A stretch of DNA of 64,000 nt. It comes from Salinibacter pepae (GTDB lineage Bacteria; Bacteroidota; Rhodothermia; Rhodothermales; Salinibacteraceae). A program made the position numbers and the translations under genes. Location: the NCBI RefSeq assembly GCF_947077775.1, contig NZ_CAMTTE010000001.1:1426001-1490000 (forward strand), read 5' to 3'. Shown here piece by piece: positions 32,429 through 39,758 of this stretch; positions within the stretch are counted from its first letter, which is position 1, and each line of letters starts with the position of its first letter. The notes below the pieces were generated by a model. That model worked only from the letters and a program-made list of their open reading frames with translations. It ran no database searches and was not told the origin of the DNA.

Positions 32429-33001
32429 ATGCCGGCCTCGTCTCCGTCCGACACCAGCAACGAAGGGCGGCTCATGCAGGCGGCCCGTGCCGCCGCGTCG
32501 CTGGCCGCCCGGCTCACCACGGCCGCCGGCGCCTTGGCGGGCACCTCGGCCGGGGCCGGGCTGCTGCTGTGGGGCCTCCTCTGGTGGCCTGTGGGCAGCC
32601 GCTTGGCGTCCCTCGTGGGGGCCGGGGGCACATTCGTGTTGCTCTTGGGCCCGTCGGCCGTCCTTGCTCTTTTCTACCTGGGCCTCCGCGACCTGCGGGC
32701 CCTCCCGGACCGGCTGGCCAACCGGACGGCCCGCACCGTCGAGCAGTCCGCCCACGCCGCCGAGGCAGTGGCCTCGGGCCCATCGGGGTCGGGCCTGTTC
32801 GGCCGCCTGTGGGGGATCGTAACGCACATCTGGGCCCTCCGCGGCGTGCTTCTGGAAAACCGGGCCCTGCTCGTCCGCTACGGCGCGCTGCTCCGATTCG
32901 CAAATCCGGGCTTTCTGCTCCTCGTCGTGGGCGCCACCGTCGCCACGGGCCTGCTCGTGCCGGGCGCCCTGCTCGCCGTTCTCGTGGTCGGGCTTGTGTA
33001 G
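32429..33001 (+). CDS. Membrane protein of unknown function
   Basis: A 190-residue protein with two hydrophobic hairpins. Residues about 30-85 contain a long Ala/Gly/Leu-rich pair of helices (GAGLLLWGLLWWPVG and GTFVLLLGPSAVLALFYLGL). The middle is a basic and polar helix (LRALPDRLANRTARTVEQ), and the C-terminus has a second hydrophobic pair (NPGFLLLVVGATVATGLLVPG). No motif allows a function. The start at 32429 avoids an Arg-rich upstream frame. Its stop codon lies inside the first unit of a 17-bp tandem repeat. Confidence 0.6.
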   Translation: MPASSPSDTSNEGRLMQAARAAASLAARLTTAAGALAGTSAGAGLLLWGLLWWPVGSRLASLVGAGGTFVLLLGPSAVLALFYLGLRDLRALPDRLANRTARTVEQSAHAAEAVASGPSGSGLFGRLWGIVTHIWALRGVLLENRALLVRYGALLRFANPGFLLLVVGATVATGLLVPGALLAVLVVGLV

Positions 33002-33081
33002 GCACAACGTCTCTGTAGGCACAACGTCTCTGTAGGTGCAACGTCTCTGTAGGTGCAACGTCTCTGTAGGTGCAACGTCCC
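32997..33081. repeat. 17-bp tandem repeat, five copies
   Basis: Five head-to-tail units of TGTAGGYRCAACGTCTC run without gaps. Units 1 and 2 have CA and units 3-5 have TG at the variable pair; unit 5 ends CCC. The first unit includes the stop codon of the preceding membrane-protein gene. This is a likely VNTR locus. Confidence 0.9.
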
Positions 33082-33594
33082 CGGCCTCGTCCACGCCATT
33101 TGGATCATCGCCCGCCGGTAGGGCCGCCGCCCCGTCAGGGCTGTAGAACCACGACCGACCGGGTGACGACTCGTCGATCCGTGGTGCGGCTCACCGAACG
33201 CCCCGGATCGACGCGCCGCCTGCGCGTACGGTGTCGCGCGTGCTCATCCGGACGAGGATGACGCACCGTTGTTTTTCCTCTCAACACGAACGCGCAGTGG
33301 GAACCAGGACACACAACCATGCGAATCTCACGTCCGTCTCCCCTTCTTCGGCTCTTTCTCGCGAGTCTTCTGTTCGCGGGCCCCCAACAGGGGCGCTCCC
33401 GACGACGAACCGGGTGCGGAGGAACAGGGCGCCGGCTTCTTTGCCGTCGGCACGGCCTCGCCCGCCCCGAACAAATTCCGAGATTCTGCAAGTGTCCTTG
33501 AACAGTCCGTCGTGCCCGACGTACCCCGATGTGCTATGTCGGTCCCGAGTGGCCCGACCCCTCGTCGACTGATCACTCACGCCTCCGACCGCCC
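33082..33594. other. Gap with a possible broken small secreted-protein gene
   Basis: This 513-base stretch has no convincing intact gene. At 33319 a frame starts MRISRPSPLLRLFLASLLFAG, like a signal peptide, then turns Arg-rich. A different frame nearby reads acidic, protein-like residues (DDEPGAEEQGAGFFAVGTAS). Together these suggest one frameshifted small secreted-protein gene, but chance cannot be excluded. Confidence 0.35.
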
Positions 33595-34023
33595 ATGCAC
33601 GACTTTCTTGACCTTCCCGACCCCAACCTCGTCGGCATCACACTGAGCGACACGCTGACGGAGGACGACTACGAGGCGTTCACCTCGGCGCTCGAAGACC
33701 AGTTCGCGGCCCACATCACGACCCGCGTGCTGCTCGTGATGGAGGACGTGGACGACTGGGCCCCGGAGGAACGCTGGGAGGACCTGGCGTTCGACATCCG
33801 CCACCTGAGCGACGTAGACAAGGTGGCCATCGTGAGCGACGCCCCCTGGGAGCGCTGGCTGGAGAAGACCGAGGCCCTCTTCCCGATGTCGACGATCCGA
33901 ACCTACGACGCGGCGGACCAGGAGGAGGCGCTCGACTGGATCCGGGGCGACATGGATGTGCCCGGCGTCGGCCCCGGCAGTTCCTCCGACCCGGAGGCCT
34001 CCTTCGCCGACCAGGACGAGTAG
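33595..34023 (+). CDS. SpoIIAA/STAS-like protein
   Basis: A 142-residue acidic protein. LPDPNLVGITLSDTLTEDDYEAFTSALEDQ at the start, split over strand and helix, then RVLLVMEDVDDWAPEERWEDLAFD and VDKVAIVSDAPWERWLEKTEALFP follow the SpoIIAA-like (STAS-fold) pattern found in stand-alone bacterial proteins. The Glu/Asp-rich tail is dispensable-looking. Function of these proteins is not established. The start at 33595 is favoured because the conserved fold begins there. A small winged-helix-like gene follows. Confidence 0.75.
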   Translation: MHDFLDLPDPNLVGITLSDTLTEDDYEAFTSALEDQFAAHITTRVLLVMEDVDDWAPEERWEDLAFDIRHLSDVDKVAIVSDAPWERWLEKTEALFPMSTIRTYDAADQEEALDWIRGDMDVPGVGPGSSSDPEASFADQDE

Positions 34024-34053
34024 CCCCTGTTGGACTGTCCCCACCCGTCCCCG

Positions 34054-34275
34054 ATGTCGTCCCCCGACCTCTCCGACACCGAGGCCGACGTGCTTCGGGC
34101 CGTTCAGTCCGAGGCCACTGCCGACCTGTACGACCTCGCCCGGGCGGTGGGCGCGGGCCCTCGGGCGGTGCAGGACGCCGTGCGGCGCCTTGCCCGATAC
34201 GACCTCGTGCACGCATCGGGGCGCCACGTGCGCTGCACAAGCACGGGCGATCAGTGGGTTCGCGCCCATTCGTAG
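34054..34275 (+). CDS. Small winged-helix-like protein
   Basis: A 73-residue protein with a helix-turn-helix pattern: LSDTEADVLRAVQ, then ADLYDLARAVGAGPRAVQDAVRRLARYDLVHASG, and a short wing RHVRCTSTG. This is like MarR- or IclR-type DNA-binding ends but shorter, with no effector domain. Another start 24 bases upstream (TTG) is possible. It follows the STAS-like gene by 30 bases. It may regulate transcription, but no target is evident. Confidence 0.6.
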   Translation: MSSPDLSDTEADVLRAVQSEATADLYDLARAVGAGPRAVQDAVRRLARYDLVHASGRHVRCTSTGDQWVRAHS

Positions 34276-34311
34276 ACCGCCGCCGGGAGGGCCCCGCCCA
34301 TCGAAATAGAA

Positions 34312-34339
34312 GAGGCCCCGCTACGTAGAACGGGGCCTC
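34312..34339. terminator. Bidirectional hairpin terminator
   Basis: GAGGCCCCG and CGGGGCCTC form a perfect 9-base GC-rich stem with a 10-base loop. On the minus strand TTCTATTTC follows, serving the tRNA gene; on the plus strand it lies 37 bases after the winged-helix-like stop codon. It is well placed to end both transcripts. Confidence 0.7.
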
Positions 34340-34365
34340 AACGGCAATCTGGTGAAGACATCAAG

Positions 34366-34438
34366 AGCCAACGACCGGACTCGAACCGGTGACCTGTCCC
34401 TTACGAGGGGACTGCTCTACCAGCTGAGCTACGTTGGC
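34366..34438 (-). tRNA. tRNA-Thr (anticodon CGU)
   Basis: A 73-base cloverleaf on the minus strand. The acceptor stem GCCAACG pairs with CGTTGGC and is followed by a U discriminator. The anticodon arm is GTCCC-CTCGTAA-GGGAC, giving CGU, which reads ACG (Thr). The T arm is CCGG-TTCGAGT-CCGG with the TTCGA loop. CCA is not encoded, so the CCA-adding enzyme would be needed. Confidence 0.95.
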
Positions 34439-34571
34439 GTCGCGCTGGCATCTTTTTCCCGACGGATAGGCACGAACGGCCCGTAATGGAAGATCCCGGC
34501 CGCCCCCTACTTTCACGGTCGATTAACGGTCCAGAGAGCGACACGCGTTTCGACACTGGGTCCCACGCTCG

Positions 34572-35327
34572 ATGATTCAACTCGACGGCGTTACCAAGCG
34601 CTACGGCGACGCCTACGCGGTACAGGACATCACCCTGACCGCCGCGTCCGAGGCCACAACCCTGCTCATCGGCCCGTCCGGCAGCGGCAAGTCAACCCTG
34701 CTCCGCCTGGTGATGGGGCTGACCTCCCCGGACGCCGGCACGGTCACCGTGGCGGGGGACCGGCTCACCCCGACCACCGCCCAGGCCCTCCGCCGCCGCA
34801 TGGGGTACGTGATCCAGGAGGGCGGCCTCTTCCCCCACCTCACGGGCCGGGCCAACGCCGCCCTCATGGCCCGCCACCTCGACTGGTCCCGGGAGCGCAT
34901 CGACGCCCGCATCGAGGAGTTGACCCGGCTCGTCCAGCTCGACCCGGACCGCCTCGCGCAGTACCCCACGGAGCTCTCCGGCGGCCAGCGCCAGCGCGTG
35001 AGCCTCATGCGCGCCCTCATGCTCGACCCCGACGTGCTCCTGCTCGACGAGCCGCTCGGCGCCCTCGACCCCATGATCCGGGCCGACCTGCAGGACGACC
35101 TGCGCGACATCTTCCGGCGGCTCGGCAAGACGGTCGTCTTCGTCACCCACGACATCGGCGAGGCCGCGTTCTTCGGCGACCAGATCGTCCTTCTCCGTGA
35201 GGGCCAGATCGAACAGCGCGGCGCCATGGCCACCCTCCTCGACGACCCGGCCTCCCCCTTCGTCACGGACTTCATCCAGGCCCAGCGCGCCCCGCTGGAG
35301 CATTTGCGGACTGAGGGTCGCGAATAA
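34572..35327 (+). CDS. Osmoprotectant ABC importer ATPase (OpuBA/OpuCA-like)
   Basis: A 251-residue ABC ATPase for glycine betaine, carnitine or choline-type uptake. Walker A is GPSGSGKST (34-42), the Q-loop is VIQEGGLFPHLT, the signature is LSGGQRQRVSLMR, and Walker B is DVLLLDEPLGALD, followed by the switch His in FVTHDIGEA. It lacks the C-terminal CBS domains that sense ionic strength in OpuA. The fused binding-protein/permease gene starts 3 bases after its stop, so they are co-transcribed. Osmoprotectant uptake fits a halophile, although the ligand is not proven. Confidence 0.9.
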   Translation: MIQLDGVTKRYGDAYAVQDITLTAASEATTLLIGPSGSGKSTLLRLVMGLTSPDAGTVTVAGDRLTPTTAQALRRRMGYVIQEGGLFPHLTGRANAALMARHLDWSRERIDARIEELTRLVQLDPDRLAQYPTELSGGQRQRVSLMRALMLDPDVLLLDEPLGALDPMIRADLQDDLRDIFRRLGKTVVFVTHDIGEAAFFGDQIVLLREGQIEQRGAMATLLDDPASPFVTDFIQAQRAPLEHLRTEGRE

Positions 35328-35330
35328 GCC

Positions 35331-36866
35331 ATGCACGCCCCCATGCCCCAAAGCGCGAGTCCCATTGCCCGAGCCTCGATTTTCAGCGCCCTCCTCTCAG
35401 TCTTCGTCGCCCTGTCCCTCACCGCGGCCCCGGCCCAGGGACAGGCGACCGACTCCACCCTCGCCCTCGGCTCCAAGAAATTTACCGAGAACGTCATTCT
35501 GGGGTGGATGGGGACGCACCTGGTTCGGGCCGAGGGGCTGACCGCCACGCACCGCGAGGAGCTGGGCGGCTCGCGCTTTCTGTGGGAGGCCCTCCGGCGG
35601 GGCGACATCGACGCGTACCCCGAGTACACCGGGACGCTTCGCCAGGAGCTGCTGGCCGACGTGGACGTGGCCCCCGGCGCCCTGGCCGACACGCTGGCCC
35701 GCTACGGCATCGCCATGACCGCGCCGCTCGGCTTCAACAACACCTACGCCCTCGGCATGCGGGCCGACCAGGCCGCGGCGCTCGGCATCGAGACGATCGC
35801 CGACCTGCGAGACCACCCCGACCTCCGGCTCGGCTTCACGAACGAGTTCATGGACCGCTCCGACGGCTGGCCCTCCCTGCGGCGGGCCTACGACCTGCCG
35901 CAGTCGGCCCGGGGGCTGGACCACGACATCGCCTACCGCGGCCTCGCCAACGGGGAGATCGACGTGATCGACCTCTACTCGACCGACGCGAAGATTGAGC
36001 AGTACGATCTCCGCGTTCTGGAGGACAACAGGGACCACTTCCCCGCCTACGAGGCCCTCTTCCTCTACCGGCGCGACCTGGCGACGCGGGCGCCCGCCGC
36101 CGTCACGGCCCTCAAGCGCCTCGCCGGCCGGATTCCGGCCGACACCATGCAGCGGCTCAACGCCCGGTCCAACATCGACCAGACGGACGAGGCGACGGTG
36201 GCGGCCGACTTCCTGAATCAATCGCTCGGCCTCAACGCCACGGCCGAGACCGACACGCGGGCGGAGCGCCTGCGCCGGTACACGGCCGACCACCTCGTGC
36301 TCGTCGGCCTCTCGCTCGGCCTCGCGATCCTGTTCGGCGTCCCGCTGGGCGTCGTGGCCGCGAAGCGGCGGATCCTGGGCCCCGGCGTCCTGATCGTCGT
36401 GGGCGTCATCTACACGATCCCGGCGCTCGCCCTGCTGGCGATGATGGTGCCCCCGCTCGGCCTGGGCCGCGTGCCCGCCGTGACGGCCCTCACCCTCTAC
36501 AGCCTCCTCCCGATCGTGTGGACCACGTACACGGGCCTGAAGGGCATTTCGGGGCCCCTGCGGGAGTCGGCCGACGCGCTGGGGCTGTCGGCCCCGGCGA
36601 AGCTGTGGCGGGTGGAGCTGCCGCTGGCGGGCCGGTCCATCCTGGCCGGCATCAAGATCGCCGTCATTATCAACATCGGCGCGGCCACGCTCGGGGCCCT
36701 CATCGGGGCGGGCGGCTACGGGCAGCCCATTCTTACCGGCATCCGGCGGGCCAACCTGGGGCTTATCCTGGAGGGGACGGTGCCGGCCGCCGTGCTCACG
36801 ATCCTCGCGCTGGCGCTGCTGGAGGGGCTGGAGCGCGGCCTGCTGCCGCGGTCGATGCAGTCGTAG
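35331..36866 (+). CDS. Osmoprotectant importer: substrate-binding protein fused to permease
   Basis: A 511-residue fusion. A signal-like first hydrophobic stretch (to about 40) precedes an OpuBC/OsmF-type binding domain (40-300): TLALGSKKFTENVILGWMG, ELGGSRFLWEALRRGDIDAYPEYTG and FNNTYALGMR. The permease follows (about 315-505): GVPLGVVAAKRR, YTIPALALLAMM, PIVWTTYTGLKGI, and the EAA-loop-like RESADALGLSAPAKLWRVELPLA. Binding domain first, permease second is less common than the reverse order. The first stretch may stay as a membrane anchor. It pairs with the ATPase upstream. A second start at 35343 is possible. Confidence 0.9.
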   Translation: MHAPMPQSASPIARASIFSALLSVFVALSLTAAPAQGQATDSTLALGSKKFTENVILGWMGTHLVRAEGLTATHREELGGSRFLWEALRRGDIDAYPEYTGTLRQELLADVDVAPGALADTLARYGIAMTAPLGFNNTYALGMRADQAAALGIETIADLRDHPDLRLGFTNEFMDRSDGWPSLRRAYDLPQSARGLDHDIAYRGLANGEIDVIDLYSTDAKIEQYDLRVLEDNRDHFPAYEALFLYRRDLATRAPAAVTALKRLAGRIPADTMQRLNARSNIDQTDEATVAADFLNQSLGLNATAETDTRAERLRRYTADHLVLVGLSLGLAILFGVPLGVVAAKRRILGPGVLIVVGVIYTIPALALLAMMVPPLGLGRVPAVTALTLYSLLPIVWTTYTGLKGISGPLRESADALGLSAPAKLWRVELPLAGRSILAGIKIAVIINIGAATLGALIGAGGYGQPILTGIRRANLGLILEGTVPAAVLTILALALLEGLERGLLPRSMQS

Positions 36867-36910
36867 CGAACGCCGGGGTCCAACCTGGCCCCGATGGATG
36901 CCGGACTCGA

Positions 36911-37333
36911 CTATCCAGGTTCCAGAGGGGTAAGCCCCTCAAATCGATTGAAGTCCGTGTCGTACGTGTACACCTCCTCAAGCCCGTGGTGCTCCATCCA
37001 GGCCGCGATGTAGCAATCAGCGAAATCGACGTTCTTCTCTTCGTACCATACGATGGCCTGTAGCAGCACATTCTGATCCTCGACGGTCAACCCCGGAAGC
37101 CCAAGAATGGCCACCACTTTCGCTCGGATGGACGGCCGATCAAGTTCGTAAACCGATTCGAGGACCCAGACAATCTCCGCAATGGTGAGGGCAGTCGTCA
37201 CGAGGGCCTCTTCCCCGCGCTCCGCCCGCTCCAGAAGCGTCCGCGCTTTCCTGGCCTGCTCGGGAATGTCTCCCGTCAGATACCGGAGGAAGATGTTTGC
37301 GTCGACCAGTGCGGAGTCGGCGTTATTGGGCAT
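36911..37333 (-). CDS. vapC: PIN-domain toxin (VapC-like)
   Basis: A 140-residue PIN-domain ribonuclease-type protein. The four acidic residues are recognisable: the Asp in ALVDANIFLRYL, the Glu in LTIAEIVWVLE, and the pair in NVDFADCYIAA and YTYDTDFNRF. VapC toxins cleave tRNA or rRNA. It overlaps the upstream AbrB-type antitoxin gene by 11 bases, the usual arrangement. The frame extends upstream through the antitoxin, but ATG 37333 gives the standard N-terminus. Confidence 0.9.
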   Translation of the reverse strand: MPNNADSALVDANIFLRYLTGDIPEQARKARTLLERAERGEEALVTTALTIAEIVWVLESVYELDRPSIRAKVVAILGLPGLTVEDQNVLLQAIVWYEEKNVDFADCYIAAWMEHHGLEEVYTYDTDFNRFEGLTPLEPG

Positions 37334-37604
37334 CGGACTGAGCCGTCTCGGATGAAACGTCCGCTTGAACGCGCTCTTGCGCCTTCCGGCGACGGGCCTC
37401 CGCGCGGAGGGCGTCGAAATCCTGCGGGCCCTCCACGTCAATTGACCCGTAGTGGTTGGCAAGGGACTCGTTGAGCGGAAGCAATGAGATAGATCCGCCA
37501 CGCCTCACGAAGGCAACCCGTTGTCCTTCGTCGATGTCCAGCTCTTCCCGAATGTCTTTCGGCAACGTCAGTTGTCCCCGTCGCCCAACCTTCGCAGTGT
37601 TCAT
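37323..37604 (-). CDS. vapB: AbrB/SpoVT-type antitoxin (VapB-like)
   Basis: A 93-residue protein. The N-terminal AbrB/MazE-type swapped-hairpin DNA-binding domain is seen as KVGRRGQLTLPKDIREELDIDEGQRVAFV (5-33). The acidic C-terminal tail (FDALRAEARRRKAQERVQ and onward) would block the VapC active site. It is first in the operon and probably autoregulates with the toxin. The 5' region is AT-rich (AAAATATTTTTTGAC), a likely promoter just before the start. Confidence 0.9.
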   Translation of the reverse strand: MNTAKVGRRGQLTLPKDIREELDIDEGQRVAFVRRGGSISLLPLNESLANHYGSIDVEGPQDFDALRAEARRRKAQERVQADVSSETAQSDAQ

Positions 37605-37808
37605 GGCAAAATATTTTTTGACAGCCAGAAGTGAACTTGACAGTCGTTTTCACGAGTTTAGGATCGGATCGGTTCCTTCCCGACGCGCCGCCAATGACCG
37701 GCAACGGAGACAGAAGAAGGCCTGCGTTCAATCCCCGCGGCCCCGTCCGACATCCTTGGAGATGGGTGGGCCTGCTGTCCGAATCAACGCAGTTGCCGCG
37801 GGGAATCC

Positions 37809-38207
37809 TCAGCGGGCCTCAAAGTAGCGGTCGTGGTGCCGGGCGCAGCCGGGGTTGAACACCGCCCCGCAGGACGGGCAGGTGTGCTCGGCGTCCAGGT
37901 ACTGCTGAATGGTGAGGACTGCCTGACACATCCCGCACACGACCGCTGGTGTATGAAACCGATCTATGGGCCATCGCTGTGACTCGTGGTCCGTCGTTTC
38001 TTCGTGGCATGCGAAGCAGGGGTAGAACGCGTCGCAGCACGGGAAGCGGATCGCGATGAGGTCGCGCGGGCCGTGGTAGTGCGCACAGCGGGCTTCGGGC
38101 CCCACCTCGACGCCGCGGACGGGCACGTCGAATCGAGGGTCCGCATTCGGCGCGCGGGTGGTGCGCCGCGGCCCCCATCGGTCAGATTGAGCGTCGTTGG
38201 TGGCCAT
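37809..38207 (-). CDS. CHY zinc-finger protein
   Basis: A 132-residue protein with a CHY-type zinc finger. RCAHYHGPRDLIAIRFPCC and FYPCFACHEE give the first zinc-ligand set; VCGMCQAVLT and HTCPSCGAVFNPGC give more Cys-x2-Cys pairs. Eukaryotic homologues include RING-associated proteins and Hot13, but bacterial ones are uncharacterised. Starts at 38207 and further upstream are possible. It lies 16 bases after the last DUF5687 permease gene and may be part of that transcript. Confidence 0.85.
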   Translation of the reverse strand: MATNDAQSDRWGPRRTTRAPNADPRFDVPVRGVEVGPEARCAHYHGPRDLIAIRFPCCDAFYPCFACHEETTDHESQRWPIDRFHTPAVVCGMCQAVLTIQQYLDAEHTCPSCGAVFNPGCARHHDRYFEAR

Positions 38208-38223
38208 TGAATCGCAGAAGAGG

Positions 38224-39699
38224 TTATTCATCTCGGAAGCCCATCGCCATGGCGTGGCGCTGCCGCCAAAGCAGCCGGCCCACGCCACGGGTCCAGAGCG
38301 GTACCGTCACGAGCCCAAGAAGGCCCAGCCCCGCGGCAACGAGCAGCGTTGACGACAGTCCTACCCCCACCACGAGCCCAATTGGCAGGCCCATGATTGG
38401 CAACACCATAAGGAAGTGATAGCTGGACGTGCCCTGGTAGTTGAAGAACGTACTCTGGTCGAGCTTCAAGGCCGTGCGGCTCCACGTTCCGAGGACAAGG
38501 AGCAGAGGGGCAGTGACCCCGGCGTTGTACAGAAAAAAACTGCCGAGCGACGCAAGCAGCTGTGGACGAACGGCCGCAATGACCGGCACGATAAGCATCA
38601 GCGGGGCCATACACAGTCCCACGAACGTGACAAACTGCGCCTGCACCAGCAATCGCGGCGCCACCGCTCGGGCGAGGAATCCATCGAAATGAGTCCCGTG
38701 CCAGGCGTAGCCGAACTGCGTGTAGGTGAGGCCCAGATAGCCGCTCAGCAGAAAGCCGAAGATCACCTCATTCATCGGGGGTATCTTCTCCCCGAGCAGC
38801 AAAATCAGGAGAAACGGCCCGATGACCAAGAGGCCAGCGCCGAGCATTTGCCGCGGCCGCTTGTTGCGCAGGATGAGCTTCAGATCCAGCAGCGCCAGCG
38901 ACACGACGCGGCCCTGTCCGTGCCCTATCCCTTGGAGGAGCCCCGTGGACTGCGTGCGGGGGGAGTCCGCATCCCCCAACACGCTGTAGAGCCGACGCCG
39001 AAGCATCCGGTGGGCCGCCCCGGCTAGGGCAGCCGTTCCAGCGATAAGTACGATCAGCGGAAGGATCCGCCCCGCCGCCAGCCCCCCGAAGCGCCACGCC
39101 GAGGCCGCCCGCAGTACACCCGTCCTCATCCAGTTACTGCCCACCACCAGGACCGCGACCAGCCCCGCCGCGCCGAGCACGAGCCCGGCGTGTCGGTCCC
39201 ACACGGCCCGCAGGAGGCCGTTCAGGAACTGCGTGGTCGCCACCAGCAGGAGCGCTCCGATGGCCCAAAAGGCCGCCCCCATCGCCGAGGTGGCCGGCAG
39301 CACCGTGCGCCCCCAGAGCGACGCGAGGACGACGACCGGCAGCAGATTCAGCAGGCTGAGCGACGAGAGCACCTGCAGGATGCGCACCACCTGTGCGCGG
39401 CGGAGGGGCAGAGGCAGATACGGGCGCACGTCGGTTCCGGCGGACCGCTGCAGGAAGAAGCGCATCGGGACGAGCCCCACCGCGCCGTACAGCAGAAACT
39501 CATTGAGCAACCGCAGCGGATCTTGCCCCGGTGCCACCTCCGCTACAATCTCCGGGAAAAACCAGCCGACCGCCACAAAGAGGGACCCAAAGTACGCGGC
39601 CGCCAGCAGGAGGAGCAGCCCCCCAATCAGGCTGCGTCCGAAGGTCGGCGAGCGAGTCCGTTGATGCCACTGGTGGCGGAGGACGTCAAGAAGCGTCAT
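38224..39699 (-). CDS. DUF5687 membrane protein, paralogue 1 (ABC-2 permease-like)
   Basis: A 491-residue integral membrane protein with about twelve hydrophobic segments. YLPLPLRRAQVVRILQVLSSLSLLN after two helices, GFLARAVAPRLLVQAQF in the middle, and the C-terminal RQRHAMAMGFRDE are shared with the two paralogues nearby. This is the DUF5687 family of Bacteroidota, which probably works as the permease of an ABC-2-type exporter. The ATPase gene in this cluster is its likely partner. Substrate is unknown. It is the last permease in the series, 59 bases after paralogue 2. Confidence 0.8.
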   Translation of the reverse strand: MTLLDVLRHQWHQRTRSPTFGRSLIGGLLLLLAAAYFGSLFVAVGWFFPEIVAEVAPGQDPLRLLNEFLLYGAVGLVPMRFFLQRSAGTDVRPYLPLPLRRAQVVRILQVLSSLSLLNLLPVVVLASLWGRTVLPATSAMGAAFWAIGALLLVATTQFLNGLLRAVWDRHAGLVLGAAGLVAVLVVGSNWMRTGVLRAASAWRFGGLAAGRILPLIVLIAGTAALAGAAHRMLRRRLYSVLGDADSPRTQSTGLLQGIGHGQGRVVSLALLDLKLILRNKRPRQMLGAGLLVIGPFLLILLLGEKIPPMNEVIFGFLLSGYLGLTYTQFGYAWHGTHFDGFLARAVAPRLLVQAQFVTFVGLCMAPLMLIVPVIAAVRPQLLASLGSFFLYNAGVTAPLLLVLGTWSRTALKLDQSTFFNYQGTSSYHFLMVLPIMGLPIGLVVGVGLSSTLLVAAGLGLLGLVTVPLWTRGVGRLLWRQRHAMAMGFRDE

Positions 39700-39758
39700 G
39701 ATGAATCAGCTCCATGGCGGGACGCGTCGGCAGGGACCTCTTCGTTTCTGTTCTCGTC

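Noticed and set aside
32997-33081. CRISPR array
   Set aside because: The 17-bp units abut without spacers, and no cas genes are present.
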